Shown: positions 37,501-49,765 of the stretch, one piece after another
Numbering within the stretch: position 1 is the first letter of the stretch
Layout of the letters: every line of letters starts with the position of its first letter
NCBI GenBank assembly: GCA_013365325.1
Contig: JABVXV010000283.1
Location: forward strand, 1 to 64,000
Reading direction: 5' to 3'
Length of the DNA stretch: 64,000 bases
Source: Dipetalonema caudispina
Taxonomy: Eukaryota > Nematoda > Chromadorea > Rhabditida > Onchocercidae
Position numbers and translations under genes: made by a program
Notes under the pieces: model-generated
Database searches by the model: none
Told to the model about the DNA's origin: nothing
The model's input: the letters and a program-made list of their open reading frames with translations, nothing else

Positions 37501-40500
37501 CTACGTTTAAATCTACAATTAAGATGCAATTACTACAGAGAGCATAAATACCGCAAGAACGCGAAGAAAAGTCGGTCTTGAAAAGTAAGTCATTAGGCAA
37601 CTGACCGAATAATGATAAGGACAGTCTGTCTGAAAATATTTCCTAATCTTGTACATTTGTTTCTCATCAATAGCATCAGCAAAAGATGTACAAAAGATGT
37701 TACATGTTTACAGGACGGAGGAGAACACAGAAAAAGAACTAAGCATGAGACTAAATTTCACGGATATGGAGGGAGGCGTGAAAGGGCAGTCTAATTCAGA
37801 TTGCAAACCTACTGTAAAATAAAGCATACGGAAACTGTACGCCTCATTTTGTTGGCGAGTCGAATATAGAAGTAATAAACAGGCAGTTATTCCGCATGCG
37901 GAGAAGCGGTTGTTACCTTTAAAAAAGTGGAAACTCCTACCAGTTGTACGCTGACTTTCAATTGCAGGTATATCGTCCGAGACCACTTCTGGGATGTGGT
38001 CATCGAATATTTTTGAACGTGCCAATAAATTTTCTAAAGATGGTGTCTGATGCTGTAAAGATTCCGCACTTGCCGCCTGATTTGTTGATGCTACCGATGC
38101 TCGCTTCGTCGCCTCAGATCCCTGAAATCGTAGCACAAAATGTTAGAGCGGTATAAATTCAGCGTATTCGCTCGCGATGTCTATTAATGGACATTTCTAA
38201 ACTGCAAAGGAAAAGACCTATTTCGAAAGATTATAGTGCGACAATCAAGCAAAATATCAGTAATATTATGTGTCGGTAAAAAACGGATTTAGAGAGTGCT
38301 ATTCAACTGAGAATCAATTTTGGGCAAATTAAATAAACCAAACTTCTACATCAAACAAATTGGTAGTTGACATCGACTTCTGCGCAATTGTTGAAGATAA
38401 CTGATTTGTAGTGATAACTTTAGCATCAGGGCTACCTGGAAATAAGCCAACTTCACATTAAATTTTTAAAAAAAAAAAACAATACTTGAAACCGCAAATG
38501 ATTTTAATCAAAAAGCATCTCTACAATGATCAAAGAGATTTTTTCACAAACTGTTTCAGACGTACTTTCGCCTTCTTCTGCATTAATTTCTGATTTCTGC
38601 GAATTAGAACAATCCAAAACATTAGCGCAATCTTTTGTACGGTGCTCTTGTGAACCACAGTGAAGACAAGAGTCGGATATATTCCGATCGAAACCTCAAA
38701 ATAAACTTTTATGACAATAACAGCTTCGTATACCTCACGTTCGGCTTCGCAACGACATGAATCAGAATGTGAAAAAATTATTTTTCAAGTTTTTATGAAA
38801 CCGTGTATGTTACACGGTTTCATGATTACCGAAAGAAGTTTCGGAAAATGAGCGTAAAACTTGAAAAATTTATTAATAGCTAACACAACAAACAAAAAAA
38901 CAAACCCCCAATTTCAGCACTGTTACGTGAACTGACACTTTGATGATATCGGGAAAAAGGAGCAGCGCCAGGTTTTGTTTTTCGTAATGTTCCTGTGGGT
39001 CCATAATCCATAAACCCACGCGGAACTGGAGGAAGCTGTCTTCTGAAAATGGAATAAAAGTATGAAACTTCCGAAAAAAAGACTTATATGAATGTAATCA
39101 ATTTAACTTTGAGTTTAACCTCACTGGCATAAAAAGTAATAAAACAGAAAATTTCTTACGCGAATCCAGGAGGGACTTGTCCGCTACTAGTGGGAGACAA
39201 TGCAGCTGTAGCATGACTCTCTCGTCGTGTACCAACTACTCGGAAGCCTCGACGTAAACCCTAAAACTTTTGCTTTGGAAGATACAGCTAAGCAACTGGA
39301 TAAAATTCATTCAATGAAAATATTTTAAAGTGCGGAATTTACCGGTGTCCATTCAACGGATTTCAATTCAATATCATATTTTCCGTCTGCTCCAAAGCGA
39401 TAAGAGTTTGATGTGCAATCATCCCACTGAACATCAACCCAACCTAAATGTTGCAATTCATTTTTCGTTCTAAATATAATGAATAGCTAAGACTAGAAAG
39501 AAACCTACCATTGTCAATGAGGGATATAACCGTGCCTTCCATATTACTCCCTTGATCATCCCACTTCCAATCCGGGCCTCGAACTACACGACTGCCTACT
39601 GGACACGCCATTGCATCAGGTACATTAGCTACACGGACTCCACGTCCTGCTATATTTGCCGCCAACAAACGTGAACCACGTCGGTAGCGAAATGTTCTAG
39701 AACTTCGACAAATATATTTAGCAATTATAAAACAGTTTTAATGAAATGAGATTGAAACGACAACCTAAGCTTTCTACTGAAATCATTAAAAAACAATGAA
39801 AAGTAATTCAACAATTTACAAAGTAATTTTGCTGAAGCTATGAAGAAAACAACATGGATCTTTTTTAAAAACTCCGAACATAAGGGGCTACTCTAAAATG
39901 CAATCTATCGAACCTGTTCTTCATCGCATTTGTCGCGCTAAGCATCAAGTCAGATCCAACAATACCACTTGCAACTTTGTTGTTAGTTTGGCCACCAGGT
40001 AAATGTATAGCACTGGCATCACTTAGTGAGGTCGCTAAACGTACTTCAGTACTGGTTGAAGCGAGCGGTGATTCACTAGCACTGCTCTCTTTCACTGATG
40101 ATTCCTTAGTACTAGTGACACATTTCTTTGATCGTTTGCTACTCATGCTTGGCTTTTCTTCCAGCATTTTAAAATCATCTACCTAAAGGAAATATTTCTC
40201 CAGTCTCTAGTCATAAAAATGAAGAAAGTATGAAGAACGATTCTGCCTCCGTTAACGAAGATCATATTCCTTGAGAATGCATCATGCATCCAGTTCATAA
40301 AATCATGAAGCCCCTTAATAACAAGTCCCTTCCTTATGACTAACCCTTAAAAAGGAGTGGTGGTAGCGAACCTTCACCGTCATTACAGACAGCAGAGCAA
40401 AACCACTACAAAGCTTAAACACTTACCACAACATCAACAATATCACCATATATTTCAAAACCCGATAGTGACAAATAATGATTCTGATTACTAGCATTCT

Positions 40501-43500
40501 TACCATTTTGTGCAATGCGAATATAACGATAAGGACCTAAAGTAGCAGTTTATACTTTTATTTATGCTGCAATAAATATGAATTTCAATACTTCGAAAAT
40601 GTAATAAATATAAACTTATCGAAACAACAAGCAACTACGCTCTTGTATCATATATAAACACACCTTTCCCCTCTGAACAAACAATTGGCCATGTTGCTGT
40701 GGAACCTGGATAGTTCAAAGAGGTATCGTTTTCATGTACCACAAGCACATCCCATATTCGGCCGTTACAAGAACCCTATAAAAATGCAATGCACAAAGTT
40801 ACATTTAAATTTCTTCTTTCAAATTTATATGTTCACAGACAAAATTTCAACTTACGCATCTAAAAGGATAAATTTTAATCAAATTAACTAGTTCGAGAAC
40901 TTTTGCCAATTAGTTCTTCAACTATGATTTTTTGATTTTCGAAAGCATTATAATATAAACCTGCAAAAGCCAATTACGAAGGGCAGATCGTCCGTAACCA
41001 CGAGCATGGCGAAGTGTATAAGTATTTGGATAAAAATAAATACCAAGATCAATCGTAAAATGAGCGTTTCTATAAACGGATGGATTACAACGTTAATATC
41101 CTAAAAAAATCTCTGGAAATCATGAAATATAAATCCTATTTCCCTCTACCAAAAACTCACTTATCATCAGAAGTGTGACAATTGAGGGCTTCACGACTTA
41201 GAATGTCTTCATGTTGGCCGTACGGCAAACGTTCACCATCCGAACTTGTCACAAAAACAACGTTAACACTTGCTGGATTCGTCCATTCAACTACTGATTT
41301 TCCATTTGTTCCCAACCAGTAAATTATGCCTGAAGGGAATCTCAGTTAGAAAAAGCCCAATCATGGTATAAATCCATTGAAAAACGTATTGTGAAAATAG
41401 GGAAACGTCGCTTACCATCCTTACTATTATTATTGCTAACCTAATAGTTTAAAATGGAACGTCTATAGTCATCAACGTAAGAGAAGTCTGCGTAGTTCAT
41501 TAAAACAACCTTTATGTGTTTTCAGCCAAAGGGCACAAAACTAGTGCACCGTAGTAATTGTTGCATTTACGATATAGTCAGTAGGTATCTGACCAACACC
41601 CGAAATTACAATCAAAAAAGAGATACATGAACCAAAGTACTGAAAAACCTCTGTCATCGAAGTCATTAGTGTAGGTGAATGAAACTTTCGTTCCACGTTT
41701 TTTTGCGTCTTTTATTTCCTCCACAAAATGAAACGTTTCACGCCCTCGATCATACCATTGTTTAGCGACCATTCGCAGAATATAACACTTCAACTGCTTC
41801 ACTGTACTTAGTGGTTCTACTTTCATTGTTCTACCCGACCTAAAAATTAGTAAAACTGAAGTTGTTAAAACAAAGACGTTGCTTGTGCTTGCCACATAAT
41901 CTGCGAATGATCTGTCACGGGACTCTTCCAGTTTGGTAGAATACTGAATGTGAGCTTGTTTAAAGATACCTAACTTAGTGTGAAACCATATTCCACAATG
42001 AGTTCCTTAAACCCATGTTTTAATCGTAATTCTAATTTAATGCGTGCATTTTCCCTACTAATAGTATGGAAAATTACCGATCCAATAACTGCATCTGAGA
42101 TGGTGTGTTCGGATTAAATTGTTCCAATTTCAATTTGATACGGCGATTAAGTAACTGTAAACCAAACGATGAACCACCGGGAGTGTCATACAGATACTGA
42201 GGAAATTTTTCTACAGCATCTAGAACCGACACCATTTTACATACAAGAGCGGATAGTGAACGCTGATCTACAAAAACCTAAAAAAATGTTTTTGATTGAA
42301 AAAAGAAAATGGCACTAAATCGAATGGCAAATAAATAGCAGAGGTAAAAATAGAAAAGTTACGAAATAAAATAACATTTAAAAAAAGAATACATGAATAT
42401 GTTGACCTTTCGGAAAATGACTGCTACTTCACAATCTGTGTCCCCTTGGACAAATTTCAGAAACGCCAATAAAGCCTCAACAATTCCAGATATCGATAAC
42501 TCAAAAGTTGACAGCAGACGATCGTTAACAACAGAAGAATGCATACATTTCAGAGCCGCCTCTAGCTCCGAAAGTATATGTCCTGGTAATCGACCACTTT
42601 TTCGCTGGCAAATTTCCTTAAATTTTTGATTCGGTGGAACTAAATAGTCGAAAACCTGAATAACACTTTTTTTTCTGCAATAGAAAAGTGTTCCGAACTT
42701 CATAAATGGAAAGCATTTGAGACATTCAACTTCACTGGTCCACAAAAAGCCTATTCGTTTCTCCTAATGGCATTGTTACAAGCTTCTACCCGCCCCCACT
42801 TTTATGATACATGTTTGCATACATCACTTACACGAACCTTGACTGTAGATGATGCTTTCTGCAATTCAACTAAAGCGTCCCGTGGCTTTGAGTGAGCTTC
42901 TTTCAAATAGTTATCCCAAATTTCTTTCGCCATTTCTTGCAGTTTCGCTTTTTGAGTCTCAGCGCGGAAGCGCAAACGTCGTCCTCCACCTCGTGCAGCC
43001 CATCCAGTAACAAAGTCCAAACCTGGAAATGTACAGAGCATCTGATAACAAAACTGAAATAAACCTTTAAATAAATGGAAAACACGATATTTACAACGGA
43101 AATTTATAACAAAAACACAGTTCAAAAGATATGTTTAAACGAACCCAGAGTCCTTTCCGCTTGGAAACAATGTTTTGTTTGGCGATTTGACTCGAAAATG
43201 AAACCTGGCAAATCCTCCACAATGATCAAACGTTGCTGATTTCCATCACGATTTGTTACAGTCAGTTCACTAACTTTTGGCGAAGCCAAGATCCAGCTGC
43301 CAATTTCAATCTAAATATGTATAATATTAAAGCATATAATGTCAAGGCAGTAAAAAAACCAAGTCTAACTTCAGCTCAAACTTTCTATAAGTTTGATGTA
43401 TCGGAAACACTTTTGACACTATCCTACGAGCAAATTCATGCTAATCTGATATGCATAAGTTGGTTTAAATGAAAACAAATACCGTCTTATTAGTATCGGG

Positions 43501-46500
43501 CACGCTAAATATCGAATGAAGTAAGCTGCCTGGAGGCACAGCATTTCGAGCTTTAGTGAGCTTATCCAAAAACTCACCACGTGTTTCAGCGTTGTCAGAA
43601 CCAGCCTCTGGGCTCCCACTGCTAGAAGTATGCGGTCAAGCAAAAGTTGAAGTAACAGAAAATAAATAACAACAGTAACATGGCAAGAATTTAAGATAAA
43701 TGCAATACCTATACATAGTACTAAGCTGACCATCTAACATGAAGCGAAACCAGCCATTACTACCATCGCTGAAAACAATACTGGTGAGACTAAATGGAGA
43801 TAACAAGACAAATTTTTAACTCAAGGTAATATCTGATTGTAAATTCATGAATTCATAGCGCTATGTTGTTTCTAAATTAAAAAAAAAGAAACCTGAATTC
43901 CACGGCCACAGCATCGCACCAAATAAAGAAGGAATCCCGACTTTTGATCATCCTCCAATCTTTCCATCGATAGCTCTTACCCTGTACAATTTCCCACTGA
44001 TCATCTGCTGCCGACGAAAGATCAATGCCAATATTATATTTGGAAGGCACTATAAAAATAACTGTCTATATTTCACAAGGAGAAAAGCAATGAGAAATAC
44101 ACATTTGCGGGGTTCATCGAAATAGTACTCTCCCAAAGAAAGAAAAACTTTAACAGCAAATGACAACGAATCGAAAAACAGCACGTTTCAGCAGCAGTTT
44201 TTTGCTGAAATTCCATTCAATTTTCAAATTTTATCGTTGGTAATTGTCAGATATGGAAGCTAATAATAGAACCAACTTGCTGTGACGGAAACAGTCTCAG
44301 ATGCTTCCAGAGTAGAAGGTGAAGTCACAGCATTTGTACTTGCAGATGGAGTTACCTGCGTATTGTGTGAATCATTATCCTGGAAACAAAATCTATGGTT
44401 ATAAGTACACTATGAATCAGATAGGAAATCTTTAATCACAAAACACTAAAGACAGGAAAAAGAGTGCCTTAATAATGAATTTTCCACAAATTTAACTTAC
44501 ATGGACAGAGACATTGACCATCGTATCATCATTTTTTTCCTTAGTTGATGATATAATCGTTGAAGACATACTCTCATCAGCACAGCTCTTTGAAGGATTC
44601 GTTGTCAAATGCTGTCTACCCTTTATGCCAGAGCTTTCACCTGCAACTATTTATTTATGACAAATCGCTATGTGTGCAGTACTACGCATGTGCCTGCTTA
44701 TCAGGAACATAAGTTATAATCAACTGAACCTTGTGAAACTTCGTCTGCTTTCAGAAACATGTTGTCCATGACTGTAACAGATAAAGAACTTGATATGCGA
44801 CCACTCTCATCAATGACCATTGTTGTCACAGCATTACCTTTAACCGGTGTTACTGGTTGATTAGCAATAGCTTCAACTTTTTCGAAAATTCCAACGCGTA
44901 CCAACTGCTCTAGCCAAAAGTCGGTATTTTTCATGAACAAAGATTTAATAATCTGCAAAATTCAACTGTGTTGTATTCTGTTTATTCAAGCTTACAGTAC
45001 ATCCACTGCCTACGTACTTACAACTGAATGCCCGCTTGTTTTATTAAGAGTGAGCATCTTACTTGCTCAGCATAACTGTTTCCTGATTATAATTGCAAAA
45101 GTACTTTTTTTTGATGGCGTTGAATAGGACGTACGTGTCTTACTCCTTCATATTCGATTTGCTACTTCTGCTTATACGAAAAAAAGAAATTATGCAGCTT
45201 AAGAGATATTACTGTTAGTGAAGAGTATTTATATAACTTCTGCGATTAACCACATACTTGTAACACATTTTCATGAGATTCTGTGTCGTCCTCATGTTCC
45301 AAACCCATCATCAGAACGCTGACAAGGTTTTCAGCAAGCCGCTGTCCATGAGAAAAACAGATATCAATTGAAATATCGACCCCACCGTTGTCATTCGTAA
45401 CCATTGATTCCATTGACTCGGGTGATATATAATGGACAGCTTTACGAAGCAGTGACAAACTGGATCTATGTACACTAGCACCAAGTGAACGCTGTAAGTT
45501 ATTCGTAAATCTGTGTTTTCAGCAATAGCATAGAACTGCAAAGTAGGTCGCTATTCAAATATCGCCTTCAATTGCAATTCAAGATATAGAACAATCTCGC
45601 AAAAGAAATCAAGCTTAAGGTTTCACTTATTTCATTGATATCTCGAGATAAATACTATCATTGATCTTGGATACTGTATAGGGAGAATGATATGGACTGT
45701 AGTGTCAGGTCTGATTTCACATTTAAGTAAGTTATATGAGTTTTTATACATTGGAAGTTTTTTTAAGGACCAAGAACGATCAGTCGTTCTTGACTATTTG
45801 CAGATTAGTCATTGTTGAAAAAGAGAAACGCATATAAACCAATTAGTGGAGTCTCGGAGCGATCAATAAACTCACGGAATGAATGAAACAACTACCTTAC
45901 CTGATAAACATCACACAAAACTGGTAATAACTGTTCCAATAACTGACGCACAATTGCGGGATCGATCTTTTCACTTGATGTTTCTCTTGTAACATCAGCT
46001 TTCCCCTTCACTATCTTTTCTAAACCAAAAGTCTGAAGTACTGTTTGAATTCTACATTTGTTTATTGCTCAGTATAAAGTTCCACATTTATATTAATTTC
46101 CCAGATACCTAAGTTACTTCTTAATATTCCACGATTAATTTCATTTTAATAATGTGCGCATAGCAAAGGTGTACAGATGCTCAGATATGTAACAATTAAT
46201 AATAGCTAATAAAACAATCAGCTATCGAAACTATAGTAAGAGTTGATCAGAAAGACAGGCACTTAACTTTTTCTAAAGAAATTTAATGAAGGACCTAACT
46301 AGATAACATAATAATTTTACCTCACCTTCATCAACTCTCTGCATGTAAGCGCTTGGACTTTCCAGAATACTCGCTACAAGCTGATGCTCCTCTTCACTTC
46401 TTTCGTGTGCTTTATCCAATGCTGTTTTCCCCTCCTCATCACGAAGATCAGGATTTGCTCCGTATTTCAATAGAATTTTCACAATCTTGAAATAAGAATA

Positions 46501-48623
46501 AAAAACTACATAAGTTTCGAAAAAAAAAAAACCTTGGTTGATTAAAATTTTAACTTACATCTGATCTACCAAAACAGGCAGCGTAATGCAAGGATGAGGA
46601 CCGCTGACCCTTGTTTACATCAGCGCCCTTATCACACAAATATGTTACCATTTCAACAGTGCCAAATGCGGAAGACCAATTAAGCAATGTTTGTCCCACA
46701 TCATCTGTGAAATTTGCATCAACCTGCAGTGATTTACGAGATTTATTGTAGGAAACGAATTTTTAAAAATAATCCAATCATTAATTACCAGACAAAATAA
46801 ATATTGGCATCAGCGTAATGTTTAGTTCTTATTCAAATTAGGAAAAACTAACAGCTCCTATTAAAACTAACTAAATGGATAACTGCAGTAGAAGCGAAGA
46901 CTGTGTTTTCATTCAAAACAATTTTTAATAAAACCCTACATTTAAATCATTTGTAGAAGATGATCATCACTTACTAATCGTCATCAAAGGAAGGGTTATT
47001 CATTTTAAACATATAATTTTTTGCTATGAGAGTTTTTAAAAAAAAAAAAACGCGAAAAACTTTACCTGTCCTGACTCAATGGCATCAATTAAAGCATCTG
47101 TATCACGCTGACGAATTGCATCAATAAGATGTCTATGAGACCGGTCGAACGAATTAGGACCTGAAAACAAACAAAATTTAATCGTCTCTTTTCAGAATTT
47201 CAAAAAAAGAAAAGTACACCACAGAACAAACAGAACCTGTTTCGTTACGGCTAGCTACAGTAGAACCCATGCTTTTTGGTAACGCGCTTCGCCCCTCACA
47301 GAGAAGTACCATGAGAAGATCGCAAAACCGCAAAGCGTCCATAATGCAGCGTTCATCTTTGCTCATTAGAACTGTTTTTAGTGCACAGAAAAGTACTGGA
47401 GAACTGCAAAAAAAAGATATTTACTAAATATCCTCTTTCCTAATTTCTTATCAGCGAAGCGCTAATATACTACAATATATTGAAATGTGGCTCTAATTAC
47501 TAAACTGGCTAGCCGCAAAAATTACCTTACGACTTGCTCGGTGACAATCGATGAGCCACGACAAAGATTACTCAGTAATGAAATGACAACAGAGGTGAAT
47601 GACGCTGGCCGATTTAAGCCAAATGCTAGTGATGATGCCACCGAATCACTTGATCCGACTGAATTAGTATTTCTCATATGTGACAGTGCTGCAGTGCAAG
47701 CTACATTAGTCAGATGTGCAGGCACTAGTGAATTAAGCAGATGTTCAACAAGATTCCCATGTCGTACCATTTCCACCGGATCCATGAATTTACGAATGAA
47801 ACGATCCGTTAGTGCGGCAAAGCAACGCAAAGCACATTCTGACACCTGAATAGAAAATACTGCTTTAATATCGAATAAAGAAGGGTTTGCTGAATGGCCA
47901 AGATTTTCAACCGTATTAGCAACATTTATGTATATTAAATATGACTACAACTTTACTTGCTCAAACAGCAATCTGAAATAATGTATGAATTTTCGGCAAT
48001 GCAAACCTTCGGATCATCATGTTCAAGAAGAGCTCCCAAACTAGCACTACATTCCGGCATAGTGGAATCATTCGGTTCCATTTTGCTACATAGTCTCGTG
48101 ATAACAGACATTGCTGAGTGAATAGTATCCTTCAATATGAACTAACGAAATTACCATTTTATTCATCGCAATAAAAAAACTCTTTTGACTTCCATTACTT
48201 TTGCGACATTGCTGAGATTATACGGCACGTAAAATATAGGCATGTCAGGCACAGCTCTCTAAGACTTGATACTTCTAGTTTCGATTGTGATTTTTAAAGA
48301 ACTGCTAGTTGTTTAAAATACCAGCAGTAAGAAATTCAAAATTTTGAGGCAAAATCAAAGTTTTTTCTTCTTAAATCGCCAATAAATTCGATTTTTAATA
48401 CCAATCATTAAATGTTCAATTTTATACTTCAAATTTCGGTACCAAATAAATGAAATTTCTGACAGCATTACCTTGTGAACACATTGTCCATGTTGACGAA
48501 CTAAAGTCAACATACACTGTAATCCTCCAGCATCATATACTGCAGATGTTTCCCTTTGACAAACATGCTCGAGTAACTTCACACACTGCTCGGCTGAAAA
48601 AAAAAAAGGAAATTTGAGAAGGT

Positions 48624-48663
<40 letters not shown>

Positions 48664-49765
48664 AGTGTAACGTCTCTAAAATTCTGAAATAAAAATGCCT
48701 CTAAAGGATGAAAAGGAAGCCACAGTTTCTAATAGATAAATAAATATATGTTAAAAACAAATAATGTAACTGAAGATTTACTCACCGCCTAGATGAGATA
48801 ACTCAACTGATCTTTCATATTCCTTTCACTTTTTTAAACATGCGACAATATAGCGCGAAGTAAAATGCATGTCTTAACACAAAGCCTTCATTTCATGTTC
48901 AATATTTTAGTTTCATACACCCCTAACAGAAGTGAATTAATCTGTTACGTAGTGCAAAGTGTTACCAAGATCTTTGCTCGTGCGATCACTCATTTCTGCA
49001 ACTGCCAATCGGTTACAGATTGCTTTAACAGCACCATCCACTTGTGTTATTCGCCTGGTGCATTCATTCGATACATCCAAATAGTACGTTATAGCACGCG
49101 CAGTAACCTAAACTCATTCTAAATCTTGATAATTCTGTGAAAATATCATTTAATGCAAATAAGAAATATTCAGATCTGGCTGCTACAAACTGTTTTTTAT
49201 TGGTTTAATTACCTGGTTCAAATTTTTGCGTGGTCTTTACCTTACAAAATTCAAGTATAATTTTTTATACGAAAACTAGTGTGCTTGTATAGATTTGCGA
49301 AGTGTGTAAATCTTTACCTTCCGAGGTAGAACTATTAATTCATGATAAACACCATGTTCCAGCTTACAAGTAAATAATTCATCTGTTTGCAATCATTCTT
49401 CTCGAAAACTTTAAAACTACAAGTTCAAGAATAATACAATTAAATACATACTTCCAAAACATTTTCTGTAGCCGTTTCATCAAGGAATATTTTACATAAT
49501 GCTGGAAGGAAAGTTCTTGGTGGACAACTTTCAAAACACTGGTCAATATTGTCACTCATCAACAAGAGCATACAAAGTTGCTCCAATGCCATTAACTGAA
49601 ATTAAAGCTTTCTTTAACTCTCTTTACCGTTTATAAGTAACAAGAAATCTTTATTTTATAAAATAGAAAATGATACACGAAACCACCAATTACCTGAATA
49701 TCTCGTTCATCACCAACTCCCGTTTGCAACCATTCCAGAAGAGTGTCTGGATCCACACCTTCCAT
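28816..49765 (-). CDS. hecd-1: HECT-type E3 ubiquitin ligase HECTD1
   Basis: Giant ubiquitin ligase, about 2,600-2,760 residues in relatives. HECTD1 modulates signalling pathways, including Notch in C. elegans. The start codon at 49763-49765 begins [16 protein letters not shown], nearly identical to the human N-terminus. The stop (28816-28818) follows EKGFHLN, the family C-terminus. I count more than 50 coding blocks on the minus strand. In order they encode an armadillo-like N-terminus, ankyrin repeats, a SUN-like domain, a MIB/HERC2 domain, a long disordered Ser/acidic region, the conserved block [20 protein letters not shown] (33700-33810), [10 protein letters not shown] (about 32930) and the HECT domain. 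The catalytic cysteine lies in [11 protein letters not shown] (codon at 29213-29215), split from the last exon by a GTTCGT donor. Every domain of the mammalian protein is present in order. Not every junction in the poorly conserved 33.9-39.3 kb stretch was resolved. Confidence 0.95.
33140..33171. repeat. (TATC)n(TA)n microsatellite in hecd-1 intron
   Basis: Short TATC units followed by a TA run. A second TA run lies at 33052-33071 in the same part of the gene. Confidence 0.85.
33859..39265 (-). other. hecd-1: Disordered central region of hecd-1
   Basis: Many short exons rich in Ser, Thr, Asp and Glu, for example the acidic [14 protein letters not shown] (about 34160-34210) and [20 protein letters not shown] (about 36720-36780). 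This matches the low-complexity linker of HECTD1, which differs widely between phyla. Individual exon limits are uncertain. Confidence 0.7.
38780..38869. repeat. Three-way-junction inverted repeat in a hecd-1 intron
   Basis: An outer perfect stem pairs 38780-38793 with 38856-38869 (core TTTTTCAAGTTTT). Inside are two hairpins: a perfect 13-bp stem (38795-38807 with 38811-38823, three-base loop) and a perfect 6-bp stem (38829-38834 with 38839-38844, loop GAAG). Either strand could fold this way. Confidence 0.85.
39350..39665 (-). other. hecd-1: MIB/HERC2 domain exons of hecd-1
   Basis: Encodes [20 protein letters not shown] with [10 protein letters not shown], then [20 protein letters not shown]. 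This is the MIB/HERC2 fold, with its conserved VVRGPDWKW and SNSYR elements. Confidence 0.93.
40440..41330 (-). other. hecd-1: SUN-like (discoidin-type) domain exons of hecd-1
   Basis: Exons encode [65 protein letters not shown] and [20 protein letters not shown]. They correspond block for block with the Sad1/UNC-84-like domain of vertebrate HECTD1. Confidence 0.92.
46325..47160 (-). other. hecd-1: Ankyrin repeat exons of hecd-1
   Basis: Three exons encode [60 protein letters not shown] and [20 protein letters not shown]. These are consecutive ankyrin repeats in the same order as in human HECTD1. Confidence 0.94.
47237..49765 (-). other. hecd-1: N-terminal armadillo-like exons of hecd-1
   Basis: Seven exons (near 49.7, 49.5, 49.0, 48.5, 48.1, 47.7 and 47.3 kb). 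They encode [84 protein letters not shown] and [16 protein letters not shown], matching human HECTD1 almost without gaps. Confidence 0.93.
48629..48662. repeat. A34 homopolymer in hecd-1 intron
   Basis: On the gene's sense strand this is a long poly-T tract. Similar tracts lie at 29098-29129, 29448-29467 and about 34829-34851, all intronic. Length may be affected by sequencing error. Confidence 0.9.

Noticed and set aside
49201..49216. GGTTTAATTACC, the first half of the nematode spliced-leader SL1
   Set aside because: Only the first 12 bases match. The rest of the leader, its splice donor and the Sm-site RNA structure are absent, and it lies inside a hecd-1 intron.
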